Source: an uncultured Bacteroidales bacterium
GTDB lineage: Bacteria > Bacteroidota > Bacteroidia > Bacteroidales > Paludibacteraceae
Direction: 5' to 3'
Length of the DNA: 54,233 nucleotides
Assembly (NCBI GenBank): GCA_902771935.1
Contig: CACXYM010000002.1
Span: 1 to 54,233 of the forward strand
Shown here: positions 44,794 to 54,233 of the stretch, piece after piece
Layout of the letters: each line of letters begins with the position of its first letter
Position numbering within the stretch: the first letter of the stretch is position 1
Program-made: the position numbers and the translations under genes
Notes under the pieces: model-generated
Databases searched by the model: none
Told to the model about the DNA's origin: nothing
What the model saw: only the letters and a program-made list of their open reading frames with translations

Positions 44794-45666
44794 ATGACCA
44801 GTTTTGATTACAACATATGGAGCAAGTCGGTATCGTTTAAATTTCGATGTCCAAAATGCGGTGAGATTTCAGAGTCAGAAATTTTGCCCGTTCCTAGTCC
44901 TAACTATGATGCCGACACCCAAGGCGATAGTGAGGTGAGAGAGGATTTCGAGTGTGTTTGCAAACATTGCGGTCATATTATAGAAGGAGAGTTGGTTTCT
45001 GGAATATATTATGGAACGGTTGTTTTGCAGGATATAGGTGATGATGCCTTGATTGATTATCAATGTGAAGACTACGAGGAGGACTATGATGATTATAAGG
45101 ATTTTGGTTTCTATACAGACACACACAAGGCCTTATATGCAATTGATTCGTTGCAGGAAGATGTAAAAAAAATACTATATCGATTGCTCTATGCGAACGC
45201 GATTGCTTACATGGAAAATTATCTGTGCAAAAAGGCGAAGGATTATATACTACGAAATGATGAAACAATTAGAAAATTTATTGAGAAGTGGGATGGATGT
45301 AGTGCTGGATTGAGAAGAAAGAAAAAGGATTTAGTGAGTTTAGAACAGAAACTTTTAAAAAGTGAAGTGGCGCATTATTTGAACGATCTTTTGTCGTATC
45401 ATAATTTAAAGAAAACCAGAAAATTATTCAAGGAAATACTTGAAATTGACTTGGGGGATACGGACCAGTTAGAGCATGCAGTTGCTCTGCGTCACGACAT
45501 AGTGCACAGAAATGGAAAAACTGTAGATGAACAGTCGCTTTCTATTTCCAAACAAGATGTCGAGAATGTGTGGGATAATGTATTTGAATTAATGAAATGT
45601 ATAGATTCGCAAATTGCTACTCGGATGTTAAGAGATATGTTAACAGAGGAGGCGCAAGATAAATGA
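44794..45666 (+). CDS. Zinc-ribbon protein with C-terminal HEPN-like domain
   Basis: A protein of 290 residues. An N-terminal zinc ribbon is formed by CPKC (C19, C22) and CKHC (C56, C59), followed by a very acidic stretch (about 75-105, CEDYEEDYDDY). Helical segments follow. Near the end LRHDIVHRNGKT has R233 and H238 spaced as Rx4H, the catalytic motif of HEPN ribonucleases found in toxins and defence systems. Seen: the motifs. Known: HEPN proteins often cut RNA. Inferred: this is an RNA-targeting effector. I start at ATG 44794 (MTSFDYN), preceded by GAGAGAAAAAG; an ATG at 44743 would overlap the BRO-N gene. It overlaps the next gene by ATGA and is more AT-rich than the housekeeping genes. 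Confidence 0.65.
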   Translation: MTSFDYNIWSKSVSFKFRCPKCGEISESEILPVPSPNYDADTQGDSEVREDFECVCKHCGHIIEGELVSGIYYGTVVLQDIGDDALIDYQCEDYEEDYDDYKDFGFYTDTHKALYAIDSLQEDVKKILYRLLYANAIAYMENYLCKKAKDYILRNDETIRKFIEKWDGCSAGLRRKKKDLVSLEQKLLKSEVAHYLNDLLSYHNLKKTRKLFKEILEIDLGDTDQLEHAVALRHDIVHRNGKTVDEQSLSISKQDVENVWDNVFELMKCIDSQIATRMLRDMLTEEAQDK

Positions 45667-47492
45667 TATCCAATAAAATGCCGCATCGGAATGATATATT
45701 AAACATTATTTTATTCAAATCAGCCCATTTTTACCAAGTGAAAGATGGGATGGCGGTTGATGCGCCCATATGGGAACGCATATGCACTTCTATCAAGAGC
45801 GGCATTGTTAAACCTTCCAGCAATTTTGTCCCAACAGACTGGACTCCAATCATAATCAACGATGATGATGTCCATTACGGATTGTGCGTCTTTAGATTAG
45901 GAGAAACAACTCCAGCGTTCGCAGAAGGCATTAATGACTTTTGGACAGAACGCAAATTGGGATACTTCATATTGGTCGAGTACAACGGATATGTGGCTAT
46001 CCAATCTCGCAACATAACTACCCCAAAGTGCCTATTGAACACTATTGTGCTTATTGATTATCAGGCTCTGACAACGCTCAATAACAATTCCAGTTATTCG
46101 AAGATCAGCATGAAGAACCTCGAAGGAGGATCTAATGCGATGAGAGCTCGTACTTTTATAGCCGATGATTTAAGCAAGAGTATGTCTGCTATCGGTGCAA
46201 GCCATTATATGATAAGCTCATTTAATGGCAAGAACGCACAGGGAAAAACGTTTGCAGTCACTACATCCACATCCAGAATAGCGGAAAGAGCACAAGATTT
46301 GAGCGTCACAGAATTCTGCGCATGGGTGCATAGCACGATCATAAACATTATAAACAACAACGTTCCCACTCCGACAGACTTCTTATCTGTCTTTGCAGAT
46401 TATATCAATTATAAGACGGAGAAGCAAAACAATCGCTTAATCCCCACGTCCGTTTTACTGGCAACATGGGCAATTAACTATATGTTGGAATCTGCTCAAT
46501 GTGCTATCACATATGAATACAAAGGCATAACGCGGAATATCCAACGTGCCGATTTGCTGGCTTATCTTGAGAAACAGTTAAATGAGCCTATACTATTAAC
46601 TGCTGGAAGAAGCGGCTTCGAAAATGTACAAAAACAAATAACTGTCAAACTCGGCGATGATAAAATTCTGCTTCTCGGGGATAGATTAAAGCAAGTACAA
46701 ATAGCAAGTCCTACCGAACCGGATTATAACGGAACATTAAGTAGATTTATCAATAGATATAGTTCGTTTAACGTCTATTTTGACAATGCGTCCGTTATAT
46801 ACACACAAGGTGGACTTTATAAAAACCACAACTTATTCCGTGGCTACGAGCAATTATTAAGCATATGTGATACGCTGAACGGATTGAGTGCCGTAACCAC
46901 AGAGAAACATCACGGACGTAGCTTTGTAGGGTTACAATCATGGGATGCAGATAGTGTTTTCCGGGTTGTAGAAAATCAGTACATGAATCAATATGAATAC
47001 CTTATCTGTGATGATTGCGAGGATGAGTGGGCAGATCATATAGGTATCGGAGAGAATAAGGTGGTTTTCTTTGTCGAGAAATGCAAAGATGCACAAATAT
47101 CTGCTTCTGTATTCCAAGAGGTGGTAGGACAAGCCCTCAAAAACTTAGGGAACATGATGCCGCTCGATACGGAACTGGATAAGAAGGCTAAAGAATGGAA
47201 GAAAAATCATACCACTTCATTGATCCCGCGATGGAGAAATCCGCAAGCAGGAAAATCCATCGATGATGCAATTGCAATGTGGAAAAGTTTCCGTACTAGC
47301 CCCTATTTCGAAAAGGAAATGTGTCTCGTGGTAAATTTTATATCATTGCAAGAGTTTAAAAGGAGTTTAGGTAACATAAATGATCTGGACGACAGAACAA
47401 AAGCTGCTACCATTCAAAGACTCTGGATTTTGTCGTCTTTTGTGAATGCGTGTCTGGAGGTGGGAGTTAGACCCAGAATCTTGTGCAAATAA
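45663..47492 (+). CDS. Large protein of unknown function, candidate nuclease or partner of the HEPN protein
   Basis: A protein of 609 residues that I do not recognise as a named family. No signal peptide or membrane segment is visible, so it is cytosolic. The most conserved-looking block is ICDDCEDEWADHIGIG (about 448-463), then NKVVFFVEKCK (465-475) and SASVFQEVVGQALKNLGNM (480-498). The order acidic residues, hydrophobic strand, Glu/Lys, then a Gln-rich helix recalls PD-(D/E)xK nucleases, and similar E-x-A-D ... SASxF ... QAxKNL blocks occur in uncharacterised proteins as I recall them, but the assignment is tentative. It overlaps the HEPN-like gene by 4 bases, so both are made together. 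Base composition is AT-rich relative to the core genes. Confidence 0.6.
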   Translation: MISNKMPHRNDILNIILFKSAHFYQVKDGMAVDAPIWERICTSIKSGIVKPSSNFVPTDWTPIIINDDDVHYGLCVFRLGETTPAFAEGINDFWTERKLGYFILVEYNGYVAIQSRNITTPKCLLNTIVLIDYQALTTLNNNSSYSKISMKNLEGGSNAMRARTFIADDLSKSMSAIGASHYMISSFNGKNAQGKTFAVTTSTSRIAERAQDLSVTEFCAWVHSTIINIINNNVPTPTDFLSVFADYINYKTEKQNNRLIPTSVLLATWAINYMLESAQCAITYEYKGITRNIQRADLLAYLEKQLNEPILLTAGRSGFENVQKQITVKLGDDKILLLGDRLKQVQIASPTEPDYNGTLSRFINRYSSFNVYFDNASVIYTQGGLYKNHNLFRGYEQLLSICDTLNGLSAVTTEKHHGRSFVGLQSWDADSVFRVVENQYMNQYEYLICDDCEDEWADHIGIGENKVVFFVEKCKDAQISASVFQEVVGQALKNLGNMMPLDTELDKKAKEWKKNHTTSLIPRWRNPQAGKSIDDAIAMWKSFRTSPYFEKEMCLVVNFISLQEFKRSLGNINDLDDRTKAATIQRLWILSSFVNACLEVGVRPRILCK

Positions 47493-47586
47493 GCGATTTG
47501 TAAATATATAGTGCTTATCCGTAAAAATAATGAATTATAAAGATTTAAAATATAAAAAATAAAATATTCTCATAAATAAAATCATT

Positions 47587-50500
47587 ATGAAAAACTTAAT
47601 TCTTAAATCTAGTTTCCATGAGAAACTGAAAGTATTAATTATTCCGATGATGCTCCTCACCCTTGGAGTCGGACAGATGTGGGCGGACCTGTTCCCAAGC
47701 GGAAAATACATTTATTTAAAAACTAATTCTGAATGGAAAGTTGACAATGCTCGCTTTGCAGTTTGCTTCCAATGGAAAGAAGGCGGTGGCCAGGCTGATT
47801 CTTGGTATTCTTGTCTTTCTGCTGGAGAAACTGACATCTATTATGCAGTAGTACCAGCCAATTATTATGATATGTTTTTCTGTCGAATGAATGGTTCTAA
47901 TAATACTAATTCTTGGACTAATGTGTGGAATCAGTCTGACAAACTATCATATAGCAATAACTATTTCCAAAAATCTTCTGGATGGAACGGAACTGTAACA
48001 AATAGTAAAACATATGCACCCAAAATGTCATCAGTCTCCCTCGCTGATAACGAGACTGCAATTTTAGCAGGTACAGGTATATCTTCGGATCCGTATTTGA
48101 TAGCAACTAGTGCAACAATCAAAGTAAGAGCCAGCGGAACAAAAGCCGTACCTGACCCCGACGCCACAATATACTATAACATCAAAGATAACACGACATC
48201 TAAGCAGAATAGTACGAACGCTACATATTCTTTTACTGCTAGTAGTACAGCAAATACCGTTTACCAGATGAAGGTAGATGGATATACTAAAGTTAGTAGC
48301 ACCAGTAGCACAACTAACACCAGTAGTACTATCTACTACAAGACTGTTTCAGTCAAAGACATCAGCGTTTATATCTATGTAGGAGGTCGTACGCCTGGAG
48401 AGATAAACTCAGTAGAAATGAATGGTTGTACCCCCTATGTTGGGGAAAAAGCTTTGCCAGCTGTTAAGATTAACAATCAATCTGCTGGCGCTCCAAAATT
48501 CACTTTAAGCGGCAATTGGCTTATTTACACATTCGCCAACGTAACAAAAGTTTCAAATATAACTTGCGCCCGTGACGGAGGTAATATTTTTACAGGAGAA
48601 ATTACTGATAATGTGTATTATTCCTATGATGGTACTTCGCTCCCAAGTCAATGCGTTTCGCGTGATAATCCGACATGGGGGACGGCACCGGCAAGTGGCG
48701 CTGTTGGTGGCAGCATGACTGCAAGCGTAAGCGGTGCCCCTACAGGCGCAACCATCACTTGGAGTTCTACTAACACAAGCGCAGCTACCGTAAGCAGTTC
48801 TGGTGTAATCAGTTATGGGGCAGTCGGCAACACGACCATCAAAGCCAATGTTAGTTGGGACGCAAGCGGTGATTATTGTGCCGGCAGCTATGAACTAAGT
48901 CAGGCTATTTCTGTTACCTCCGGAGCAACGGTAAGTGCAGTACGTGCCTGCCCTGAGTATGTTAGTGCAAACTCTGGTCAAGTCAAACTTGACATTTCTT
49001 CTACAGGAGCAAGCACCGGTTGGTACTATCGTGTATGTAACTCTACAAAAACCGCCTACTATGCACCGGATGAGCAATCTGCGGCAAGTAATACCTTGTC
49101 ATGGACTATGAATGGTAGCCTTCCCACAGGGCCGAACACTCTTGTTGTGGAATTATATAATAGTGCTCGTCAACTTGTTTGTACCTCTTCCTCTGTAACC
49201 GTAAATGTTGAGATAGCCGAATCAGTTACAATCTCAGCCGGTGCACACGGTTCGGTAAGTCCGTCAGGAATAGTATATGCCAACAATAACCACGTTCATC
49301 CATCAATTACTGCCACAGCAAATACCAATTATCACTTTGTAAACTGGACTTCCAACAATGCCGCAGCATCGGTGGCAGATGCCAAGAGTGCTACAACAAC
49401 CGTTACTGCAACCGCATCAGATTATACCATCACCGCAAACTTTGCTGGCGACCAATATTCGATAACCTACAAAGATAAAGGTAATGTAGCTTATACCGGA
49501 AATAATGAGGGCTCACTTCCTGCAACTCATACGTATGGAACAGCGACAACGTTGGTTAATGGCTCAAAAACCGGTTTCACTTTTGACGGTTGGTACACCG
49601 ACGCAGCATGCACAGTTTCAGCCGGTTCTTCAATTGGCGCGACTGCAAAGACAAGCAACTTCACCCTCTATGCTAAATGGACAGAGAATATGTCCACTTT
49701 ATCAACATCAAACCATTATGATGCAGGAGATCCAGGCTATGCGGCGCCGACAGTTTCCGGTTCGGCTACAAATGTAGGTTATGCTACAACACGTACTATT
49801 ACTGCAACAGCGGCGGGAACAGGATATACCTTTGACGGTTGGACATTGACTAACTGTACACGTACGGATGGTGGCGCAGCCAAAGCAACGTCAATCACAA
49901 TCCGTTCTAATGGTGATGGAGCAGCAGCAACAGTTGTTGCCAACTACACTGAGGTTTTGACTAGTCGTTGGCACTTGGTAGGTAATAGTTCTGACTTCCC
50001 TGATGGTTGGAATGTAAATAATACCACGATGATGCAGAAAAAAACTGGTCATTCGACAGAAAGTGCTGTGTATTTCACCGTTAATGTAACTTCCACGGAT
50101 ACCAAAGAATTTAAGGTCGTTGATGACAACGGCGCAAGTTCTGATATTTGGTATGGATATAGCACGGGGAGTACCTACTTAACTTGGACAGGGACTTCTA
50201 CCAAAAACGTATATACTGGTGATGGTAACGCAAATAACTTGAAATATACGCCTACGGTGGTTGGTTCGTATGAATTTAAGGTGGATTATTCAGGCACATA
50301 TCCTGCTGTAACTATTACGTACCCGACAAAATACACGGTAACCTATTCCGTTTCGCCTACTGGTGCGGCTGATGCGATTACGACAAGCCCAACTATTGCA
50401 AGTGGTGGAGAGATTGCCGCGGGAACAAGCGTTACCTTCACACGTGCTGAAGCCAATGATGGATATACTTGGTATCGTTGGGAAGATGGCAGCGGCACAA

Positions 50501-53500
50501 GTCTGGGAACAGATAATACCTATACCACTACTATTAACGCCAACACGACGGTCGTTGCTAAATACACAGCCAAGGAGTACACCGTCACCTTAGACCTCGA
50601 CGAGGACCACAAAGGTACAACCTCCGGTGCAACGGCAAGCCAAACAGTTACTTACAATGCTATTACCACGACTGTACCTAATCGCCCAACAGGTGCTGAG
50701 GGATATGGACTGGATGGTTATTACACCGACCATAATGGTGTCGGTACAAAAGTTATTAATGGTGACGGTACATGGATAGCAAGCGTACCAAACTACACCG
50801 ATGCCGATAAAAAATGGATTCACGATGGCGATGTAACGCTCTACGCGTACTACAAGAAAGCAGAGATTACGGCATTGACTCTGTCTCAAGCAATTGTAGC
50901 ACCAAATACGACGGGTATAACGGTGACTCCGACTATTGAGCCAACGCCAACGGGAACAGTGAATGTTCGTTATGAGATACAATACAGCAACGGTACGGCA
51001 CTTTCTCCACAGCCGTCCAAATCGGTGTCCAATAAGATTTTGACCTTCACTGCACCTGCCGCCAGTGCAACTTACAGAGTTCAAGCAACTCTATACTTGA
51101 CGAGTGATAATACCGAATTGCATACCACCTATACTACCTTCCAAGTGGCAGGTGACCATACTGTGACCATACAGTATAAGTGTGATGACGCGGTTATCAA
51201 GGCTTCGACAACGGTAACTGGTAAGCCATTGGCTTGGTCGGATGAAGCAATAGAAGCACCTACGATTACTGGTTATACGTTCGCACGTTGGGAAGCAGGT
51301 GAGGGTGTTTCTCTTACAGACGACGACGGAACTACTACAAAAACCACGACCACGTCATCATCCATTAAAATCAAAGCCACATATGACGGCATGCTTACTG
51401 CGGTATACACGCAGAAGGATATGATATACTTCAATAATGCGAATGTTGGTTGGGATCAAGTATACGTATATTTCTACGATAATGGAGATTATTGGGAGCA
51501 CACCAGTGGAAAGGGTATTGGTGCACAGTATGACTATGCTATTAACCATCACTCTCCACACTGGTGGCATTTTTGGGGTGCAATGACAAGGATAGAAGGA
51601 ACTGATATTTGGTACTTTGACTATCAAGAAGCTGCAGCCACGATTAATCCAGAACATGCATCTTTAATCAACGATTATACACACGTGGCTTTCACACAAG
51701 ATGCACAAGGATACACGGATAATGAGCATAAAGGCTACGAGTGGTTCTATGCCACCAAGGCCGCTTATCGCACAGACTTTAACCATAACTTACCCATGTA
51801 TGTACCACTTAATTCAAATACAGTAGATAAGAATGTGAACGGAAGTGCAAAGACTGTATATTATAATACCGGTTATTGGATGAATTATCCGCTAAATACG
51901 GGTTATACGCTGCGGATATATGATGACCCTTATGCCAATAATTCAACTGGAGCGGTTAAAGAGATTCCCTTCCCATTTAGCAACGATAAGCAGATGCCTT
52001 GGAAGTCGGAGATTGAGTTTAACTTTACCGGACAAGCATGGTTCATGATCTATAGAAACGACGGGCAATTGTTAGGGAAAAAATACACTATGAAACAGGA
52101 ATATCATGAGACAGCTTTAGACGTAGGTTCTGACCAAAAAATTGAAATCAAAACCTCTGCAGAAGGTGTATATAAATTCACATTAAGTTACCTTAATGTT
52201 GGTACAGAAGTTGCGCCTAACTATAAATATTATATTCATGTAGAATATCCCGTAGGTGTCGGTGATTATCGCATCAAGTATAACGACCGCACAGCATGGT
52301 CAGGCGCTACACATGACGAATACTGGTGGCACGCTTCGGAAATTATCCGCAAGAACACTGGTGAAGATGTAAAAGCCGACACTGTTTCCTTATATGTGGC
52401 TTATGGTTCAACGCCTTCGGCGAAGTTTCAAAAGGTAACTGCAATTGACAACAACACAGGAGTTGTTACATGGACAGATGTCGAAAGCGGAACTGTTAGT
52501 CTCTCTGGCATCTCCCAAAAGGGCGTTTATAACTTCATTGTTTCTCAACCCGCCGGAGGCGCCTCAATATCTCTGACCAAGACAGAGGAATATACCGGCA
52601 ACTATTACATCCGTACCGATTGTGCAGGTAATACAAAGTGGGATAATTACAAGGCTACTGACCACCAGATGACATATTCGGATTATGCTAAAGATCACTC
52701 GTACTCCGATGCTGCCAAGCGTTATACTCACTACTATGCACATTGGGTAACACAAGGGACGAATGTGAAGTTCTGTATAGCTAATGACTATAGCCAGAGC
52801 ATCTCCGATACTATTGCCGAAGATTATGGCACAACCATTGCTAACATTACATCTGGCGGCACATTAGAGAGCGGCAATGCGAATATCCGCTTTATGTGGA
52901 ATCAGAGTACAAATAAAATTAACCGTGCGTATATTAGTGGTTCCGGCGGTATCACAGACCGTTTCTTAGTGCTGGAAGGTGATGCGAGAATGTATGATGA
53001 AGGAGGACATGCTTTGACAGGTACATACCAAGATCACGATCAGTATGGGAACTATTTAGGCACCGATAACCAAGTGATCTTGCACGACGATGAGAACTTT
53101 GTATATGAGCGCATTATTAAGGTTAATGCTACAGCACGTGCTAAACTGACCGCGAAGTATAATGAAAACATTCAATATTTTAAGGGAAGTGCAGGTGAAT
53201 TTGCTGATGGAACAACCGTACAATTATTAGGTGGTACATATGCTGCAGACAAGAAATACTTAATGCGTATTATCTATGACTTCAAGACAAACCGTTTGGT
53301 ATCAGCCTACATGCCGGAAGGTGAAGTATCAGATCCTTTGGCCATTAATGCCGACCTTATGTTGATTCGTGAACATCAGGAAGATGCTCAACAACTAATC
53401 TTCACCAATGATGGTGCATTGACCTCCGTGAAGAGCGTTTACGGCGTGATGCGCTTCAACCGTTGGACTCTGAACAATAGGGAAAAAACAGGTGAACATC

Positions 53501-54233
53501 CACTTGTGTCGGATCCTAAGTCGCCGTATGAGCGTGCGTTGTATTGGATTTCCTTCCCATTCGATGTGAACCTTAGTGATGTCTTTGGTTTCGGTACCTA
53601 TGGAGTGGACTGGATTATTGAGTACTATGACGGAGCAGGTCGTGCTGCAAAAGGTTATTGGAAAGATAGCCCAAGTTTCTGGAAATACGTTATGCCAGCA
53701 GAGAGAGCAACGTATAAGCTGGAGAAAGGTAAGGGTTATGTACTTGCGCTTGATATAGATAGGATGAAATCGGATAACACTGATTTCTGGAAGAATAATA
53801 TTGAACAAATCGAATTGTTCTTCCCATCTGCTTCTACGAACGTAGGTAGTATTACTGCAACAAACGTTACAACGACAGTTGAATCTCACGAATGTACAAT
53901 TGATCGAACGAATCCTAAAGGAGGTGCGGATATTGATAAAAACCGTACGAAAGCAGATAGCCACTGGAATATGATTGGCGTACCGAGTTATGCCAACTAC
54001 GGAAGTACGTTAACTAGTGATGGTAGTACCGGTATTACATGGCAAGTTCAATGGAGTGCCGACCCATATGTTTATAACTTGCCGTATTTGTATGAGTGGA
54101 ACACCGTTGATAACACCTACACCGTTCAAAGTGGCTCTACTTACCCGTTCAAGTCTATGCATTCGTATATGGTTCAATATGCCGGTGATTTGCACTGGTC
54201 GTTGGCAAGCGCAACACCTTCATCTATTGTAGC
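47587..54233 (+). CDS. Very large secreted multidomain surface protein, 3' end outside the window
   Basis: An open frame of at least 2215 codons from ATG 47587 without a stop. Signal peptide about 1-33 (LLTLGVGQMWA). Ig-like Big_2-type domain about 364-440 (ATITWSSTNTSAATVSSSGV). Bacterial repeat with NYHFVNWTS about 549-625; InlB B-type repeat about 624-702 (FTFDGWYTD, TLYAKW); a WHLVGN...GW segment near 794-900 that resembles starch-binding modules; further InlB-like repeats about 997-1090 and 1190-1275. Residues 1279-1355 (YFNNANVGWDQVYVYFYD, then MTRIEGTDIWYFD) resemble CBM25/26-type carbohydrate-binding modules. The later part includes LYWISFPFDVNLSDVF. It is probably an adhesin or glycan-binding protein. 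A type IX sorting domain, if any, would lie beyond the window. The 94-base gap before it is AT-rich with no clear promoter. Confidence 0.85.
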   Translation, partial: MKNLILKSSFHEKLKVLIIPMMLLTLGVGQMWADLFPSGKYIYLKTNSEWKVDNARFAVCFQWKEGGGQADSWYSCLSAGETDIYYAVVPANYYDMFFCRMNGSNNTNSWTNVWNQSDKLSYSNNYFQKSSGWNGTVTNSKTYAPKMSSVSLADNETAILAGTGISSDPYLIATSATIKVRASGTKAVPDPDATIYYNIKDNTTSKQNSTNATYSFTASSTANTVYQMKVDGYTKVSSTSSTTNTSSTIYYKTVSVKDISVYIYVGGRTPGEINSVEMNGCTPYVGEKALPAVKINNQSAGAPKFTLSGNWLIYTFANVTKVSNITCARDGGNIFTGEITDNVYYSYDGTSLPSQCVSRDNPTWGTAPASGAVGGSMTASVSGAPTGATITWSSTNTSAATVSSSGVISYGAVGNTTIKANVSWDASGDYCAGSYELSQAISVTSGATVSAVRACPEYVSANSGQVKLDISSTGASTGWYYRVCNSTKTAYYAPDEQSAASNTLSWTMNGSLPTGPNTLVVELYNSARQLVCTSSSVTVNVEIAESVTISAGAHGSVSPSGIVYANNNHVHPSITATANTNYHFVNWTSNNAAASVADAKSATTTVTATASDYTITANFAGDQYSITYKDKGNVAYTGNNEGSLPATHTYGTATTLVNGSKTGFTFDGWYTDAACTVSAGSSIGATAKTSNFTLYAKWTENMSTLSTSNHYDAGDPGYAAPTVSGSATNVGYATTRTITATAAGTGYTFDGWTLTNCTRTDGGAAKATSITIRSNGDGAAATVVANYTEVLTSRWHLVGNSSDFPDGWNVNNTTMMQKKTGHSTESAVYFTVNVTSTDTKEFKVVDDNGASSDIWYGYSTGSTYLTWTGTSTKNVYTGDGNANNLKYTPTVVGSYEFKVDYSGTYPAVTITYPTKYTVTYSVSPTGAADAITTSPTIASGGEIAAGTSVTFTRAEANDGYTWYRWEDGSGTSLGTDNTYTTTINANTTVVAKYTAKEYTVTLDLDEDHKGTTSGATASQTVTYNAITTTVPNRPTGAEGYGLDGYYTDHNGVGTKVINGDGTWIASVPNYTDADKKWIHDGDVTLYAYYKKAEITALTLSQAIVAPNTTGITVTPTIEPTPTGTVNVRYEIQYSNGTALSPQPSKSVSNKILTFTAPAASATYRVQATLYLTSDNTELHTTYTTFQVAGDHTVTIQYKCDDAVIKASTTVTGKPLAWSDEAIEAPTITGYTFARWEAGEGVSLTDDDGTTTKTTTTSSSIKIKATYDGMLTAVYTQKDMIYFNNANVGWDQVYVYFYDNGDYWEHTSGKGIGAQYDYAINHHSPHWWHFWGAMTRIEGTDIWYFDYQEAAATINPEHASLINDYTHVAFTQDAQGYTDNEHKGYEWFYATKAAYRTDFNHNLPMYVPLNSNTVDKNVNGSAKTVYYNTGYWMNYPLNTGYTLRIYDDPYANNSTGAVKEIPFPFSNDKQMPWKSEIEFNFTGQAWFMIYRNDGQLLGKKYTMKQEYHETALDVGSDQKIEIKTSAEGVYKFTLSYLNVGTEVAPNYKYYIHVEYPVGVGDYRIKYNDRTAWSGATHDEYWWHASEIIRKNTGEDVKADTVSLYVAYGSTPSAKFQKVTAIDNNTGVVTWTDVESGTVSLSGISQKGVYNFIVSQPAGGASISLTKTEEYTGNYYIRTDCAGNTKWDNYKATDHQMTYSDYAKDHSYSDAAKRYTHYYAHWVTQGTNVKFCIANDYSQSISDTIAEDYGTTIANITSGGTLESGNANIRFMWNQSTNKINRAYISGSGGITDRFLVLEGDARMYDEGGHALTGTYQDHDQYGNYLGTDNQVILHDDENFVYERIIKVNATARAKLTAKYNENIQYFKGSAGEFADGTTVQLLGGTYAADKKYLMRIIYDFKTNRLVSAYMPEGEVSDPLAINADLMLIREHQEDAQQLIFTNDGALTSVKSVYGVMRFNRWTLNNREKTGEHPLVSDPKSPYERALYWISFPFDVNLSDVFGFGTYGVDWIIEYYDGAGRAAKGYWKDSPSFWKYVMPAERATYKLEKGKGYVLALDIDRMKSDNTDFWKNNIEQIELFFPSASTNVGSITATNVTTTVESHECTIDRTNPKGGADIDKNRTKADSHWNMIGVPSYANYGSTLTSDGSTGITWQVQWSADPYVYNLPYLYEWNTVDNTYTVQSGSTYPFKSMHSYMVQYAGDLHWSLASATPSSIV

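Noticed and set aside
50590-53964. Several minus-strand open frames within 47587-54233
   Set aside because: They are fragments opposite the single long surface-protein frame, rich in Cys and Ile, with no recognisable features.

Overview
The window looks like a chromosome segment of a Bacteroidetes bacterium, most likely order Bacteroidales, possibly an uncultured lineage. The signs are promoters of the TTTG-N20-TAnnTTTG type, typical Bacteroidales neighbourhoods (dut / TPR / DUF4292 / EnvC; panC next to a short GT5 starch synthase and a DUF4270 lipoprotein; a GldJ-type lipoprotein), an Ile-Ser-Thr-Ser MetRS loop and many signal peptides and lipoproteins. Genus cannot be fixed from sequence alone.

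Layout. 1-595: 3' end of ATP-type PEP carboxykinase with a probable frameshift, then a terminator. 691-1428: a gene-free spacer holding an 11-bp tandem repeat and a 0.6-kb purine-rich repeat tract, closed by a terminator facing the other way. 1505-5772: a response regulator, divergent from an L-asparaginase / PepD / outer-membrane protein / ribbon-helix-helix set. 5776-16878 (minus): potA-potB-potC-potD polyamine importer followed without a break by a large TPR protein, an outer-membrane barrel and an M13 lipoprotein peptidase. 17376-25109 (plus): lipid kinase, dUTPase, envelope proteins (TPR, DUF4292, EnvC-like, FKBP, Rieske-like), rimM, a SpoU methylase and a U32 protein. 25165-31422: rsfS, ftsH, M16 protease, lpxB. 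31394-35295 (minus): panC-pdxB-proS-DUF4294. 35443-37651: GT5 domain protein and DUF4270. 37721-39756 (minus): gldJ-like, gcvH. 39933-43629: folP, cdaA, metG.

After metG the character changes. 43887-47492 is an accessory cassette: a BRO-N antirepressor-like gene, a zinc-ribbon protein with an Rx4H motif typical of HEPN ribonucleases, and, overlapping it by 4 bases, a 609-residue protein I cannot assign with confidence. The last pair is the best candidate for an undescribed (possibly defence) system. From 47587 to the window end runs one open frame of at least 2215 codons for a secreted multidomain surface protein with Ig-like, InlB-type and carbohydrate-binding-like segments.

A second theme is simple tandem repeats: 7-bp arrays sit in several gene junctions and in places supply a start codon, a stop codon or leader sequence of the adjoining gene; 11-bp arrays with the same core occur 16 kb apart in opposite orientation. 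No rRNA, tRNA, CRISPR array or insertion sequence was seen.
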